This document shows, piece after piece, positions 8,308 to 16,081 of a DNA stretch of 32,661 nt. Source of the DNA: an uncultured Bacteroidota bacterium (GTDB lineage Bacteria; Bacteroidota; Bacteroidia; Chitinophagales; Chitinophagaceae); assembly GCA_903831575.1 (NCBI GenBank), contig CAIKYB010000028.1, forward strand, positions 1 to 32,661. Reading direction: 5' to 3'. A model generated the notes under the pieces. That model had not been told where the DNA came from, made no database searches, and saw only the letters and a program-made list of their open reading frames with translations. The stretch's first letter is position 1. Every line of letters starts with the position of its first letter. A program made the position numbers and the translations under genes.

Positions 8308-9210
8308 TTATTTTTTCTTAAATTCAAATTGAAGCCCAACCTCATGTGCTCCTGCTCCTGCATTAAACACACTCATTGGCGCTACGTAATAATCATAAGA
8401 ATAGGAAGCTCTTAAACGATCACGCAATTTAATACCCAATTGAATACTCCAAGATTGCTTTGCTTTCCAATCTAAAGCCCACCATATCTTATCCTGATAA
8501 TCCACCTTGAAACCTAAATCAAATTCACTGGGTGAATTTTCAATTAGTCTTAGCATGGCATTTGGTATAATATAAATATCATCGCCCGTTTGGATTTTAT
8601 AACTACCAGTAACATTATAATGACGATACAATTTTCCACCCTGCTGAAGACCTGGCACGTCAGCAAATTTTAATTTCGATTCAATCAATTGACTAACAGC
8701 AGCGCCTACACTCAATTTGTTATTTGTCCAGTACAACCCAGCCCCAGCATCAATTAAAAACTTATTGGAAGCTCCACTCAGTACAGCATCATTATTTCCT
8801 AATGCTGAATTAATCTTTGTCTTATCAATTGCATATTGCAAACCTCTCAACTCAATCCCAATTCCAAATCTACTTTTATCATTTCTAGCTTTGATATGAT
8901 AAGAATAAGCAAGCTGGAATCCCGTTCTGCTTGTTGGGCCAGATTCATCTCTATATAAATAAGTAGCAATTCCAGCATTTAATTTTTTCAAATCGAAATC
9001 GCCATAAACCATTGTAGTTTTGGGATGGCCGGGAAAAGAAGACCACATATCTCTATATGAAACCCCTATCATATTTCTTGCTGACATACCAGCAGCTGCA
9101 GGATTATACATAGAATTATGCTGCAAGTATTGACTCATGAAATGTAATTGTTGAGAATTTGCAGCCGCGAATGTGAAAAAGAAGCTAATAGCGAGTAAAA
9201 CTTTTCTCAT
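8308..9210 (-). CDS. PorP/SprF family type IX secretion membrane protein
   Basis: A 300-residue outer-membrane protein of the PorP/SprF family. After a signal peptide (MRKVLLAISFFFTFAAANSQ) it has the family opening QLHFMSQYLQHNSMYNPAAAG, followed by repeated amphipathic beta strands (for example YRDMWSSFPGHPKT, FRLAYSYHIK-like segments and LRASYSYDYY) and a C-terminal beta strand ending VGLQFEFKKK. SprF-type proteins are needed for surface delivery of specific CHU_C-bearing cargo such as SprB, and are usually encoded next to it. Here the 1717-residue CHU_C protein lies 65 bases downstream on the same strand, so the two probably form an operon and a secretion pair. The core type IX genes (gldKLMN, sprA, sprE, sprT) are not in the window. 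Confidence 0.9.
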   Translation of the reverse strand: MRKVLLAISFFFTFAAANSQQLHFMSQYLQHNSMYNPAAAGMSARNMIGVSYRDMWSSFPGHPKTTMVYGDFDLKKLNAGIATYLYRDESGPTSRTGFQLAYSYHIKARNDKSRFGIGIELRGLQYAIDKTKINSALGNNDAVLSGASNKFLIDAGAGLYWTNNKLSVGAAVSQLIESKLKFADVPGLQQGGKLYRHYNVTGSYKIQTGDDIYIIPNAMLRLIENSPSEFDLGFKVDYQDKIWWALDWKAKQSWSIQLGIKLRDRLRASYSYDYYVAPMSVFNAGAGAHEVGLQFEFKKK

Positions 9211-9310
9211 ATCAAGTTAAATAATTGTTATAGAAAAACGGTTTAGAATGGATAAAAGTAAAAAAAAATACTTAAACTACCCTCGAAAGTATAAATATTT
9301 TAACCCAACA

Positions 9311-9910
9311 TCAAATTATCTTTTGAATTCCAATATTTGGCAAATTTTTGATTTTAAACAATAGCTCCTCTTCGCTACTTTTGGGTACATGAATTTGAAG
9401 GTTTGAAAACAAATTAATCTCTTGAGTATTTACAATACAGTTGGTATGTTTTAGAATTTGCATGACCTGATTTGTACTATTATAGTCAAATTGAAGAGAA
9501 TAAGCCACCAATATGGGTTTTTGAACAATAGGGATCGTCTGCAACACCAGACTTGCTGCTGTTTTATATGCATTAATCAAACCCGGCACACCCAGTAATG
9601 ATCCCCCAAAATACCTGACTACAATGATACCCACATTGGTCAATTTTTTGCTGTCGATTTGACCTAATATGGGCTTACCAGCGGTTCCGGAGGGCTCGCC
9701 ATCATCACTAGCCCGAAATTCATTTCCAGTAAATCCTAACCGATGTGCAAAACAATGATGGACAGCTTTTGAATGTTCTTTTTTTAAATTATTCAGATTT
9801 CTTTTAAACTCAGTAGTATTAAGAATGGGATCAGCATAGGCCAAAAACTTACTTCCTCTGTCTTTGTACTCAGCTATTGAAGATTTTTCAATAGTGAAAT
9901 AATAGTCCAT
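9311..9910 (-). CDS. YigZ/IMPACT family protein
   Basis: A 199-residue cytoplasmic protein of the YigZ (UPF0029/IMPACT) family. The N-terminal domain has SKFLAYADPI, HHCFAHRLG, then ASDDGEPSGTAGKPIL and VGIIVVRYFGGSLLGVPGLINAY, the strongest family signature. The C-terminal part (about 135-199) corresponds to the ferredoxin-like DUF1949 domain. The family resembles domain IV of elongation factor G and is thought to bind nucleic acid or ribosomes; no reaction is established. Its ATG directly follows the ribD stop codon with no base between, so translation is probably coupled to ribD. Confidence 0.9.
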   Translation of the reverse strand: MDYYFTIEKSSIAEYKDRGSKFLAYADPILNTTEFKRNLNNLKKEHSKAVHHCFAHRLGFTGNEFRASDDGEPSGTAGKPILGQIDSKKLTNVGIIVVRYFGGSLLGVPGLINAYKTAASLVLQTIPIVQKPILVAYSLQFDYNSTNQVMQILKHTNCIVNTQEINLFSNLQIHVPKSSEEELLFKIKNLPNIGIQKII

Positions 9911-10984
9911 TTATTGTGAATTTGAGTGATTATTTAAATAATAGTCAATTACATCATTTCTTAATAATTGCTTTTCGAAATGAAGAGCCTCGGCAAACGA
10001 AGGTGCCGCTATTCCATGATTAATCAACATTGAAGTATTGGTGATTACTCTTGCTTCATCCCAACTACCTTCGTCAATAAATGACTGCAAAAGTAATCTC
10101 CCCCCTTCTACTATCATTGATGTAATTCCTTGGTCGTATAAATGTTTATTAATCTGTTCTACAACAGTTGCTTCTTCATGAAGTTTTAGGTAAGTATTCA
10201 ATCCAACTTTTTTGTTTTCAATTTCATTAAATATAATTGTGGAAATCGAGTTATCCAGCACGAACATATTGGGATCAATACGAAGTTGCTTATCAATAAA
10301 TACTCTTACCGGATTTTTCCCTTCCCAAAGCCGTGTTGATAATTTAGGATTATCTGCCAGGACAGTATTTGTGCCTACCATAATTGCAGCTTCTTCACTT
10401 CTCCAGCGATGTACTAATTTATCACTTATATCATTGCTGATTTTTGTTGTAAGCTGATTTGATGCGGAAATAAATTTATCCTTGCTTTGTGCCCATTTTA
10501 AAATAATATAAGGCCTCCTCTTTTTATGAAAGGTAAAAAATCGCTTGTTTAAGTCGATCGCTTCTCGTTCCAATATACCGAAGGTAATGTCAATTCCTGC
10601 GTCCATTAATGTAGTTATTCCAGCGCCATCAACCTTCTCAAATGGATCTTTACATGCAATAACGACACGGGGTATACGATGCTTAAGAATTAATTCCGTG
10701 CATGGAGGAGTTTTTCCAAAATGATTGCAAGGCTCCAACGAGATATACAAAGTACTTTCTTGAATACAGTTCTGGTCTTCCTTTTTTACGGAATCAATAC
10801 AATTGACTTCTGCATGAGCTTCTCCAAATTTCATGTGATAACCCTCCCCGATAATGCGGCCATTGTAGACCAATACTGCACCTACCATTGGATTGGACGC
10901 AACTTGGCCTAATCCTGATTTGGCTAAATCAAGGCACCTCCACATATATGTTTCATGATCATTCACAAACGTAAAAATAAGCAT
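9911..10984 (-). CDS. ribD: Riboflavin biosynthesis protein RibD (deaminase/reductase)
   Basis: A bifunctional enzyme of riboflavin synthesis. The N-terminal cytidine-deaminase-like domain (about 10-145) has the zinc ligands His57 (GEAHAEVNC), Cys86 and Cys95 (EPCNHFGKTPPC) with catalytic Glu59. The C-terminal domain (about 150-350) is a dihydrofolate-reductase-like reductase with KWAQSKDKFIS, MVGTNTVLADNPKLSTR and IVEGGRLLLQSFI. It deaminates the pyrimidine and then reduces the ribosyl chain. The 357-residue reading starts at the ATG at 10984, but the GTG at 10966, giving NDHETYMWRC, would match the usual N-terminus better and leaves more room for the divergent prmC start. No other rib gene is nearby, so the pathway is scattered. 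Confidence 0.93.
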   Translation of the reverse strand: MLIFTFVNDHETYMWRCLDLAKSGLGQVASNPMVGAVLVYNGRIIGEGYHMKFGEAHAEVNCIDSVKKEDQNCIQESTLYISLEPCNHFGKTPPCTELILKHRIPRVVIACKDPFEKVDGAGITTLMDAGIDITFGILEREAIDLNKRFFTFHKKRRPYIILKWAQSKDKFISASNQLTTKISNDISDKLVHRWRSEEAAIMVGTNTVLADNPKLSTRLWEGKNPVRVFIDKQLRIDPNMFVLDNSISTIIFNEIENKKVGLNTYLKLHEEATVVEQINKHLYDQGITSMIVEGGRLLLQSFIDEGSWDEARVITNTSMLINHGIAAPSFAEALHFEKQLLRNDVIDYYLNNHSNSQ

Positions 10985-10996
10985 TGGAAAATAAAG

Positions 10997-11004
10997 TAAG
11001 TTTG
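10997..11004 (+). promoter_or_regulatory. Possible Bacteroidota -7 promoter element for prmC
   Basis: TAAGTTTG fits the Bacteroidota -7 consensus TAnnTTTG exactly and ends five bases before the GTG start of prmC, in the 24-base space shared with the divergent ribD gene. A start of transcription at the usual distance would give a leaderless or nearly leaderless mRNA. No good -33 TTG is seen at the normal spacing, and the motif is short, so this is tentative. Confidence 0.3.
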
Positions 11005-11008
11005 CAAA

Positions 11009-11866
11009 GTGACAATTAACGCATTATATAGAAAATTTCTGGAAGAGTTGAAAGCTATTTACCCTTCAGGAGAATCAGCAAAAATCACCCAAATGGTTTT
11101 TGAATCTCTAGCTGGAATGAGCCGAAGCGATGTGATTAAAACTCCGGAAAAACTGATTTCAGTTGAAGATAGTCATAGACTAACTGCTGCATTGGATATG
11201 CTGTTGGCTAACATGCCCGTGCAATATGTAATTGGTGAAACCTGTTTTTTCAATTTGACATTCAAAACAACACGAGATGTACTCATACCAAGACCAGAAA
11301 CAGAAGAGCTCATAGAGGAAGTGATTAAATACCTGCAATCGAATCCTCAACAAAAAAAAATATTGGACATCGGAACTGGTAGCGGTTGCATCCCTATTGC
11401 TATTCAAAAAAACACAGTGCACCATAAAATGGTTAGTATTGATATAAGTGAAGCTGCGATTCAAATTGCAACAGAAAACGCTTTGCTTCATCAAACTGAA
11501 ATATCCTTCATGCAAATTGATTTTCTGCATGTAGAAAAAAGAAATACACTTGACTTGTATGATGTGATTGTAAGTAACCCGCCGTATATCCCGGGAAACG
11601 AAATGCCTTCAATTGAAAAGCATGTTAAGCATTACGAACCCTTGAATGCTTTATTTGTTCCCGAAAAACAGCCCCTGCTTTTTTATGAAGCCATCCTGCA
11701 ATTCAGTGTTGAGCATTTAGCTACAGGAGGAAAAATATTTATGGAAATACATGAAGATTTTGGACAGGAGGTTGCCCGGATTTTCAAAGAAAACAAATTT
11801 GAAGTAGACCTAAAAAAAGATATTTTCGGTAAAGACCGAATAGCCATCGCTAGTCTTTACCCGTAA
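11009..11866 (+). CDS. prmC: Peptide chain release factor N5-glutamine methyltransferase
   Basis: A 285-residue cytoplasmic methyltransferase that methylates the Gln of the GGQ loop in release factors. It has the helical N-terminal substrate domain (about 1-85), the PRPETEEL motif (94-101), the AdoMet-binding ILDIGTGSGCIPIAI (118-132) and the catalytic NPPYIP (190-195), which together identify PrmC/HemK. The start is a GTG at 11009; an in-frame stop at 10997 leaves no room for an upstream start, and the first residues match the start expected from the family. It is divergent from ribD with only 24 bases between the annotated starts, and its last 17 bases overlap the 3' end of exbD on the other strand. 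Confidence 0.93.
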   Translation: MTINALYRKFLEELKAIYPSGESAKITQMVFESLAGMSRSDVIKTPEKLISVEDSHRLTAALDMLLANMPVQYVIGETCFFNLTFKTTRDVLIPRPETEELIEEVIKYLQSNPQQKKILDIGTGSGCIPIAIQKNTVHHKMVSIDISEAAIQIATENALLHQTEISFMQIDFLHVEKRNTLDLYDVIVSNPPYIPGNEMPSIEKHVKHYEPLNALFVPEKQPLLFYEAILQFSVEHLATGGKIFMEIHEDFGQEVARIFKENKFEVDLKKDIFGKDRIAIASLYP

Positions 11867-12257
11867 CCGTAGCAGAAGTAGTAGCTCCTAATTTTCTTGC
11901 TACTTTCATCACTCTCACAATTTCTCCCCAATGGGTTATTGAATCTGCATTAATAACAACAGCTGGCTTAATACTATCTCCTTCCTTAATAAACTTCCTA
12001 AGTGCAGATTCCAAAGAATCAGGTTTTACCAGCTTTGATCCAATGAAGAAATGTCTGTTTTTGTCTACACTAACCACCACACTTTGTTTCTGCTTGGTAT
12101 CACTCTTGGAATTGGGAACACTCATTTTGATGACATTTGGATTGGCTAAAGTAGACACCATCAAAAAGAACATCAATAAAATAAAAAGAATGTCATTCAA
12201 AGGTCCAGTATCTACCTCGGAATGCATATCTCTTAATGTATTTTTTCTTAACCTCAT
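11850..12257 (-). CDS. exbD: ExbD/TolR family energy-transducing protein
   Basis: A 135-residue inner-membrane protein with a short cytoplasmic N-terminus, one transmembrane helix (about 19-40, PLNDILFILLMFFLMVSTLA) carrying the conserved Asp of the proton path (Asp22), and a periplasmic domain. With the ExbB-type protein encoded 12 bases upstream it forms the proton-motive-force motor that drives TonB-dependent transport or a Tol-type function. A TonB gene does not follow; many Bacteroidota exb operons have two or more exbD copies and a tonB, so this two-gene set may be a TolQR-like or auxiliary motor. The 3' end overlaps that of prmC. Confidence 0.88.
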   Translation of the reverse strand: MRLRKNTLRDMHSEVDTGPLNDILFILLMFFLMVSTLANPNVIKMSVPNSKSDTKQKQSVVVSVDKNRHFFIGSKLVKPDSLESALRKFIKEGDSIKPAVVINADSITHWGEIVRVMKVARKLGATTSATVTGKD

Positions 12258-12269
12258 TTTTGAATTTGA

Positions 12270-12950
12270 TTATTGCTTAATTGGCTCTTGTAAAATATCA
12301 ACAAAATCGCTGCTTGCAGACTCCATTTTATTTGCCAAACGATTTATTTGTGTATCAAGATAACTGTGCCCCATAAACGCCATCATCCCAATAATTAATC
12401 CGGTAGCTGATGTAATTAATTTGATGTACATCGCATCTGCAATTTGACTAATAGAAGGACTACTGATAGTAGCAAACTCTTTCAACAACATAACCAAACC
12501 TATAATCGTACCCACGAAGCCAAACAAAGGTGCAATACGAGCTATCACAGAAATGACGCCTAAGTTTTTTTCTAATTTGTACAATTCCAACTTGCCTACA
12601 TTATCCATATTCTTTTCAATAACATCAATTGGCTTACCCAATCTTTGCAACCCTTTCTCAATCATTCTTGCAATAGGATTTTCGGTATTTTTAGCAAGCC
12701 CTTTCGCAGCAGCAATATCACCATTGGTAATATGGTGTCTGATTGAATTCATAAACCCTTCATCATCTGTACTTGCTTTACGGATTACTAAAAGTCTTTC
12801 CGTAAAAAAATAAACTACCATTGCAAATAAAATGAACAATGGAATCATGATAGGTCCGCCCTTACTTAATAAAGTCCATAAAGACTCAACTTTTACATCG
12901 CTAACGGTTCCAACAGCTGTGGAATCTAATTGTAATAGAATATTAAACAT
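12270..12950 (-). CDS. exbB: MotA/TolQ/ExbB proton channel protein
   Basis: A 226-residue inner-membrane protein of the MotA/TolQ/ExbB family. The first transmembrane helix is at about 33-52 (GPIMIPLFILFAMVVYFF). A cytoplasmic loop with NPIARMIEKGLQRLG follows, then two further helices, about 130-160 (LGVISVIARIAPLFGFVGTIIGLVMLL) and 172-195 (ADAMYIKLITSATGLIIGMMAF). The GFVGTIIGL and the Thr/Ser in helix three are typical of the channel. It pairs with the exbD product encoded directly downstream. The first 20 residues include a short periplasmic stretch, as is usual for Bacteroidota ExbB. Confidence 0.9.
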   Translation of the reverse strand: MFNILLQLDSTAVGTVSDVKVESLWTLLSKGGPIMIPLFILFAMVVYFFTERLLVIRKASTDDEGFMNSIRHHITNGDIAAAKGLAKNTENPIARMIEKGLQRLGKPIDVIEKNMDNVGKLELYKLEKNLGVISVIARIAPLFGFVGTIIGLVMLLKEFATISSPSISQIADAMYIKLITSATGLIIGMMAFMGHSYLDTQINRLANKMESASSDFVDILQEPIKQ

Positions 12951-13031
12951 GCTTTTAAATTAAATTTTCAAAAACGAATGCAATTAACCAAATCTTATTG
13001 CGATTAATGTCAAAAAAAATGTTAATCTTAA

Positions 13032-13964
13032 TTAATTACTATTCTTGCCGCCCATTTGTTGCATGGCCATAATTTGACGCATGGTCTTCTCCATCCCTTC
13101 ACTACTACCATCCAGAAAAATCACATTCCCTTTTCCATACTCAGCGAAATTTTTGATGGCTTCTGTCCACATACTAAACAAAATAACATTAGTATCTAAA
13201 TTAGCTTGCTTCATTTCCTCTGCTGCCTGACTCATTCCTTTTGCCACTTCTTCTCTGAACAAAGCGACACCTTGTCCACGAAGTTGTGCTGCTTCTCTTT
13301 CAGCTTGTGCAGCAATTTTAATGGCATTACCTTCGGCTTCTGCAGCTTTTGTTTTAGTTATAAGAAGCGCTTGTCCTTCATTTTCTGCTGCAGCTTTCAA
13401 ATTATTACTCGCAACAACTTTACTCATACTTTCGATGATGGCCTGATCAAAAGTGATATCATTTATTTGAAGATCTTTTAAATGATAGCCCCAATCTTCC
13501 AATGATGCATCCACATGTTCTTTCACAAACTCCACAATATCTCTACGCAACAATAATATTTCTGATTGTTTTCTTGTAGCCACGAACGCTCTGATATTTC
13601 CTTCAATTGTTCTTACCAGTGCCTGCATCAAATCCTTGTCACTAATAAATTTAAACGCTACATTCTGGATGGTATCTTCATTTTCATTTTGCACAGAATA
13701 CAACAACATCGATTTGAAATATACATTTGCCTGGTCTACTGTTACCGCCTGAAATTCTAATTCGACAGAACGGTTTTGAATACTTACTCTTTTATACACC
13801 TGATCAATAAATGGGATTTTGAAACGCAGGCCTGGTCTTTGTATACCGGCATATTTCCCAAACCGGGTGATCACTGCAATCGTGCCTTGGTTGACTGTAA
13901 AGAGTCCGCTAAAGACAATAATCGCTCCAAGAATCACCCACCAAAATTGTGATAGTAGCATCAT
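13032..13964 (-). CDS. SPFH/Band 7 (stomatin-like) membrane protein
   Basis: A 310-residue protein with one N-terminal membrane anchor (about 4-25). An SPFH/Band 7 domain follows (about 27-190), opening VNQGTIAVITRFGKYAGIQRPG and including RSVELEFQAVTVDQANVYFKSMLLYSV. Then come an Ala/Glu-rich coiled-coil flotillin-type segment (about 190-265, KAAEAEGNAIKIAAQAERE) and a polar tail. The arrangement matches stomatin, prohibitin or QmcA/HflK-type scaffolds that form large membrane rings, often regulating proteases. No NfeD or FtsH gene is adjacent. Two Met codons in a row (MM) make the start ambiguous by one residue. Confidence 0.88.
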   Translation of the reverse strand: MMLLSQFWWVILGAIIVFSGLFTVNQGTIAVITRFGKYAGIQRPGLRFKIPFIDQVYKRVSIQNRSVELEFQAVTVDQANVYFKSMLLYSVQNENEDTIQNVAFKFISDKDLMQALVRTIEGNIRAFVATRKQSEILLLRRDIVEFVKEHVDASLEDWGYHLKDLQINDITFDQAIIESMSKVVASNNLKAAAENEGQALLITKTKAAEAEGNAIKIAAQAEREAAQLRGQGVALFREEVAKGMSQAAEEMKQANLDTNVILFSMWTEAIKNFAEYGKGNVIFLDGSSEGMEKTMRQIMAMQQMGGKNSN

Positions 13965-14060
13965 GATAGTATTATTTAAGGTTACAATTTATTTTTATCA
14001 GCACTGAAGTTAGGTCAAAAACCCTTACCGCGCTTTTAGCTCTTTATGCAATCGACTATT

Positions 14061-14086
14061 TTTTCAACTAATCAACCAATCCCTCA
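14061..14086. repeat. Stop-abutting repeat element d
   Basis: Read on the minus strand, the pepT stop codon TGA lies within AGTTGAGGGATTGGTTGATT, followed by AGTTGAAAAAA. This short array of the GTTGATTA type is the only recognisable part of the element here. The rest of the 119-base spacer up to the SPFH gene start shows no further repeat or hairpin that I can see, and no clear promoter. Confidence 0.5.
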
Positions 14087-15334
14087 ACTCTTCTCCTCCC
14101 AAATTTGACAAAGATGAACAATAGTTTCCGCTGCTTTCATCATATCATTCACCCCAATCCATTCGAGTTTACTGTGAATACCCTGCATGCCGGTAAAAAT
14201 ATTCGGACAAGGCAATCCGATATAACTCAGGCGACTTCCATCCGTACCACCTCTGATACTTTCTTTTTTTACAACAAGTCCTGTTCTGCAAATAGCTTCA
14301 TCAGCATAAGCAGCCACTTGCGGACAAGTATCCAATACTTCTTTCATATTTCTGTATTGTTCCTGTTCTATGTATTCCATAGAAGTTCCTGGATATTGGC
14401 TCACTACTTTTTCAGCAATAGATTTTAATCTCTCGTGATGATCTTTAAGTCCTTGCAAAGTAAAATCTCTAACGATAAAACTGATGGTAGATTTCTCTGC
14501 AATTCCATTCACAGCAACAGGATGTACAAATCCTTGACGGCCTTCTGTAGTTTCGGGATTCCATTCATTTTTGGGTAATGCATCCAATACAGCACCGGCA
14601 ATTTTTATAGCATTAACCAATTTGTCTTTAGCATATCCGGGATGAGCGATAACGCCATGTATAACTATCGTTGCAGCATCTGCGCTAAAGGTTTCATCTT
14701 CCAGACTGCCAGCATCACCACCATCCAAAGTATAGCCAAATTGTGCCCCTAATTTTTTCATGTCAATTTTTGCGGTGCCTTTACCTACTTCTTCATCAGG
14801 AGTGAAAATGATTTTAATATCGCCATGTTTCAGCGAAGGATTATTGATTAAGAAATGAGCGGCCTGCATAATAACGGCAACACCACTTTTATCATCAGCT
14901 CCCAATAAAGTATTTCCACTGGCTGTGATGATATCGCTACCAATATGATTTAATAAATACGGGCAGTTGCCGGTTTTCAACACCTGGGTAATATCATCAG
15001 GTAAAACAATATCCTTACCATCATAATTTTGATGTAAAATAGGCTTAACGTTTGTGCCACTGCAATCCGGAGCAGTATCTACATGAGAACAAAAGGCAAT
15101 TACCGGAACATTGGCTTTATCAGTATTGGATGGAATCGTTGCATATACATAACCAAATTCATCCAACACAGCATCTTTCAAGCCCATTTGCAATAACTCT
15201 GTTTGCAATACCTTACCCAAATCTTTTTGCTTTTCTGTTGTAGGGTAGGCATTACTGTTAGGGTCGCTTTGTGTATCAATTTGCACATAACGCATAAAGC
15301 GCTCGGTTAATTCTTTTTTGTCGATGTTTAGCAT
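14084..15334 (-). CDS. pepT: Peptidase T (tripeptide aminopeptidase)
   Basis: A 416-residue cytoplasmic dinuclear zinc aminopeptidase of family M20B that removes the N-terminal residue of tripeptides. Visible metal and catalytic motifs are SHVDTAPD (His84 with catalytic Asp86), LLGADDKSG (Asp147), FTPDEEVG (catalytic Glu181 and ligand Glu182), and GYTLDGG (ligand Asp). The C-terminal IRGGTDGSRLSYIGLPCPNI and GIHSKLEW carry the last His ligand. The length fits PepT (about 405-415) well. The lid/dimerisation domain lies in the middle (about 215-320). It is flanked on both sides by repeat-type spacers. Confidence 0.95.
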   Translation of the reverse strand: MLNIDKKELTERFMRYVQIDTQSDPNSNAYPTTEKQKDLGKVLQTELLQMGLKDAVLDEFGYVYATIPSNTDKANVPVIAFCSHVDTAPDCSGTNVKPILHQNYDGKDIVLPDDITQVLKTGNCPYLLNHIGSDIITASGNTLLGADDKSGVAVIMQAAHFLINNPSLKHGDIKIIFTPDEEVGKGTAKIDMKKLGAQFGYTLDGGDAGSLEDETFSADAATIVIHGVIAHPGYAKDKLVNAIKIAGAVLDALPKNEWNPETTEGRQGFVHPVAVNGIAEKSTISFIVRDFTLQGLKDHHERLKSIAEKVVSQYPGTSMEYIEQEQYRNMKEVLDTCPQVAAYADEAICRTGLVVKKESIRGGTDGSRLSYIGLPCPNIFTGMQGIHSKLEWIGVNDMMKAAETIVHLCQIWEEKS

Positions 15335-15344
15335 ACAGCTCTTT

Positions 15345-15474
15345 GTTTAAAAGATTTCATGAGTTCAAAAGGTTTAATAGGTTGCGCAGGTTTAGTAAAA
15401 AAGTTAATTGCCACTAAGGCGGAAATGCGGAAAGTTTCGCAAAGTTTTCGTACCATTCAACTAATCAACCACTA
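15345..15474. repeat. Stop-abutting repeat element c, with diverged CGCAAAG core
   Basis: Read on the minus strand the element starts at the slyD-type stop (GGGGTAGTGGTTGATTAGTT), then GAATGG. The plus strand of the other side reads GTTCAAAAG, GTTTAATAG, GTTGCGCAG and GTTTAGTAA in 9-base steps at about 15363-15398. Between the arms is CACTAAGGCGGAAATGCGG followed by AAAGTTTCGCAAAG, a diverged version of the core seen at 2582 and 26041. No gene is present in this spacer. Confidence 0.65.
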
Positions 15475-15903
15475 CCCCACTATCTCCACCAACTCTATAT
15501 CAAATATTAATTCTTGTCCAGCTAAAAAATGATTCGCATCCAATACAATAATATCATCCTTTACTTCAACCACAATAACTGGAACAGGCTGTCCCATTTG
15601 ATTACTTAGCGTTAATGTCATACCTGGTTCTAATTTCATATCTGCAGGCACATTTTCTTTTGGAAAAGGGATAATAGCTTCTTCACTTCTTTCTCCGTAA
15701 CCATCTTCTGGAGCGATATTAATTGTCTTTTTTTCACCAATAGTCATACCTGGCATTGCAGCATCAAAACCTTTAATCATCTGTCCGGCCCCTACTGTGA
15801 ATTCCAATGGTTCTCTACCTACTGATGAATCAAATTGATCACCTGATGTTAACTTCCCTGTGTAATGTACTTTTACTACATCACCTGATTTTACTTGTTG
15901 CAT
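15472..15903 (-). CDS. SlyD-type FKBP peptidyl-prolyl isomerase
   Basis: Read from the ATG at 15903 this is a 143-residue protein. An open frame continues 21 codons upstream (starting MPKKTCQCPFHWHF), but the family start is at the Met before VKSGDVVKVHYTGKL. The FKBP fold is split by a chaperone insert: N-terminal half VKVHYTGKLTSGDQFDSS and PLEFTVGAGQMIKGFDAAMPGM, insert about 70-120 with PEDGYGERSEEAI, then DANHFLAGQELIFDIELVEI. This arrangement is that of SlyD, a prolyl isomerase and folding chaperone. The His/Cys-rich nickel-binding tail of E. coli SlyD is absent, as in other short SlyD-like proteins. An 8-base-pair stem-loop lies 25 bases upstream of the start. Confidence 0.9.
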   Translation of the reverse strand: MQQVKSGDVVKVHYTGKLTSGDQFDSSVGREPLEFTVGAGQMIKGFDAAMPGMTIGEKKTINIAPEDGYGERSEEAIIPFPKENVPADMKLEPGMTLTLSNQMGQPVPVIVVEVKDDIIVLDANHFLAGQELIFDIELVEIVG

Positions 15904-15928
15904 AATTGTATTTTTTTGTTTAATGAAG

Positions 15929-15951
15929 TGCCAATGAAACGGACATTGGCA
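15929..15951 (-). promoter_or_regulatory. Perfect 8-bp stem-loop upstream of the slyD-type gene
   Basis: Arms TGCCAATG (15929-15936) and CATTGGCA (15944-15951) are exact complements with a seven-base loop. The structure would lie in the 5' untranslated region, ending 26 bases before the ATG, and could be an RNA hairpin or a dyad operator. No U-tract follows on the minus strand, so a terminator is unlikely. Confidence 0.5.
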
Positions 15952-15960
15952 AGTTTTCTT

Positions 15961-16030
15961 GGGCAATATTACTCTCTTCTAATTTTTGATTAACGAAAAG
16001 TAAAAAGCACAAAATTTCAGGGCAATATTA
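15961..16030. repeat. Eleven-base direct repeat between divergent slyD-type and namZ genes
   Basis: GGGCAATATTA occurs at 15961-15971 and again at 16020-16030 in the same orientation, 59 bases apart, inside the 178-base divergent spacer. On the minus strand the copy nearer slyD reads TAATATTG, one base off the TAnnTTTG promoter pattern. It may be a pair of protein-binding sites or chance in an AT-rich spacer. Confidence 0.35.
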
Positions 16031-16081
16031 AAAAGAAAAATCAACTCTGCCGAATTAAAAAACTTTGCTCAACTTTGACAG

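Noticed and set aside
15904..15966. Longer start for the SlyD-type gene, 21 codons upstream
   Set aside because: The extension contains the stem-loop region and no family similarity, and would place the FKBP strand behind an unstructured leader.
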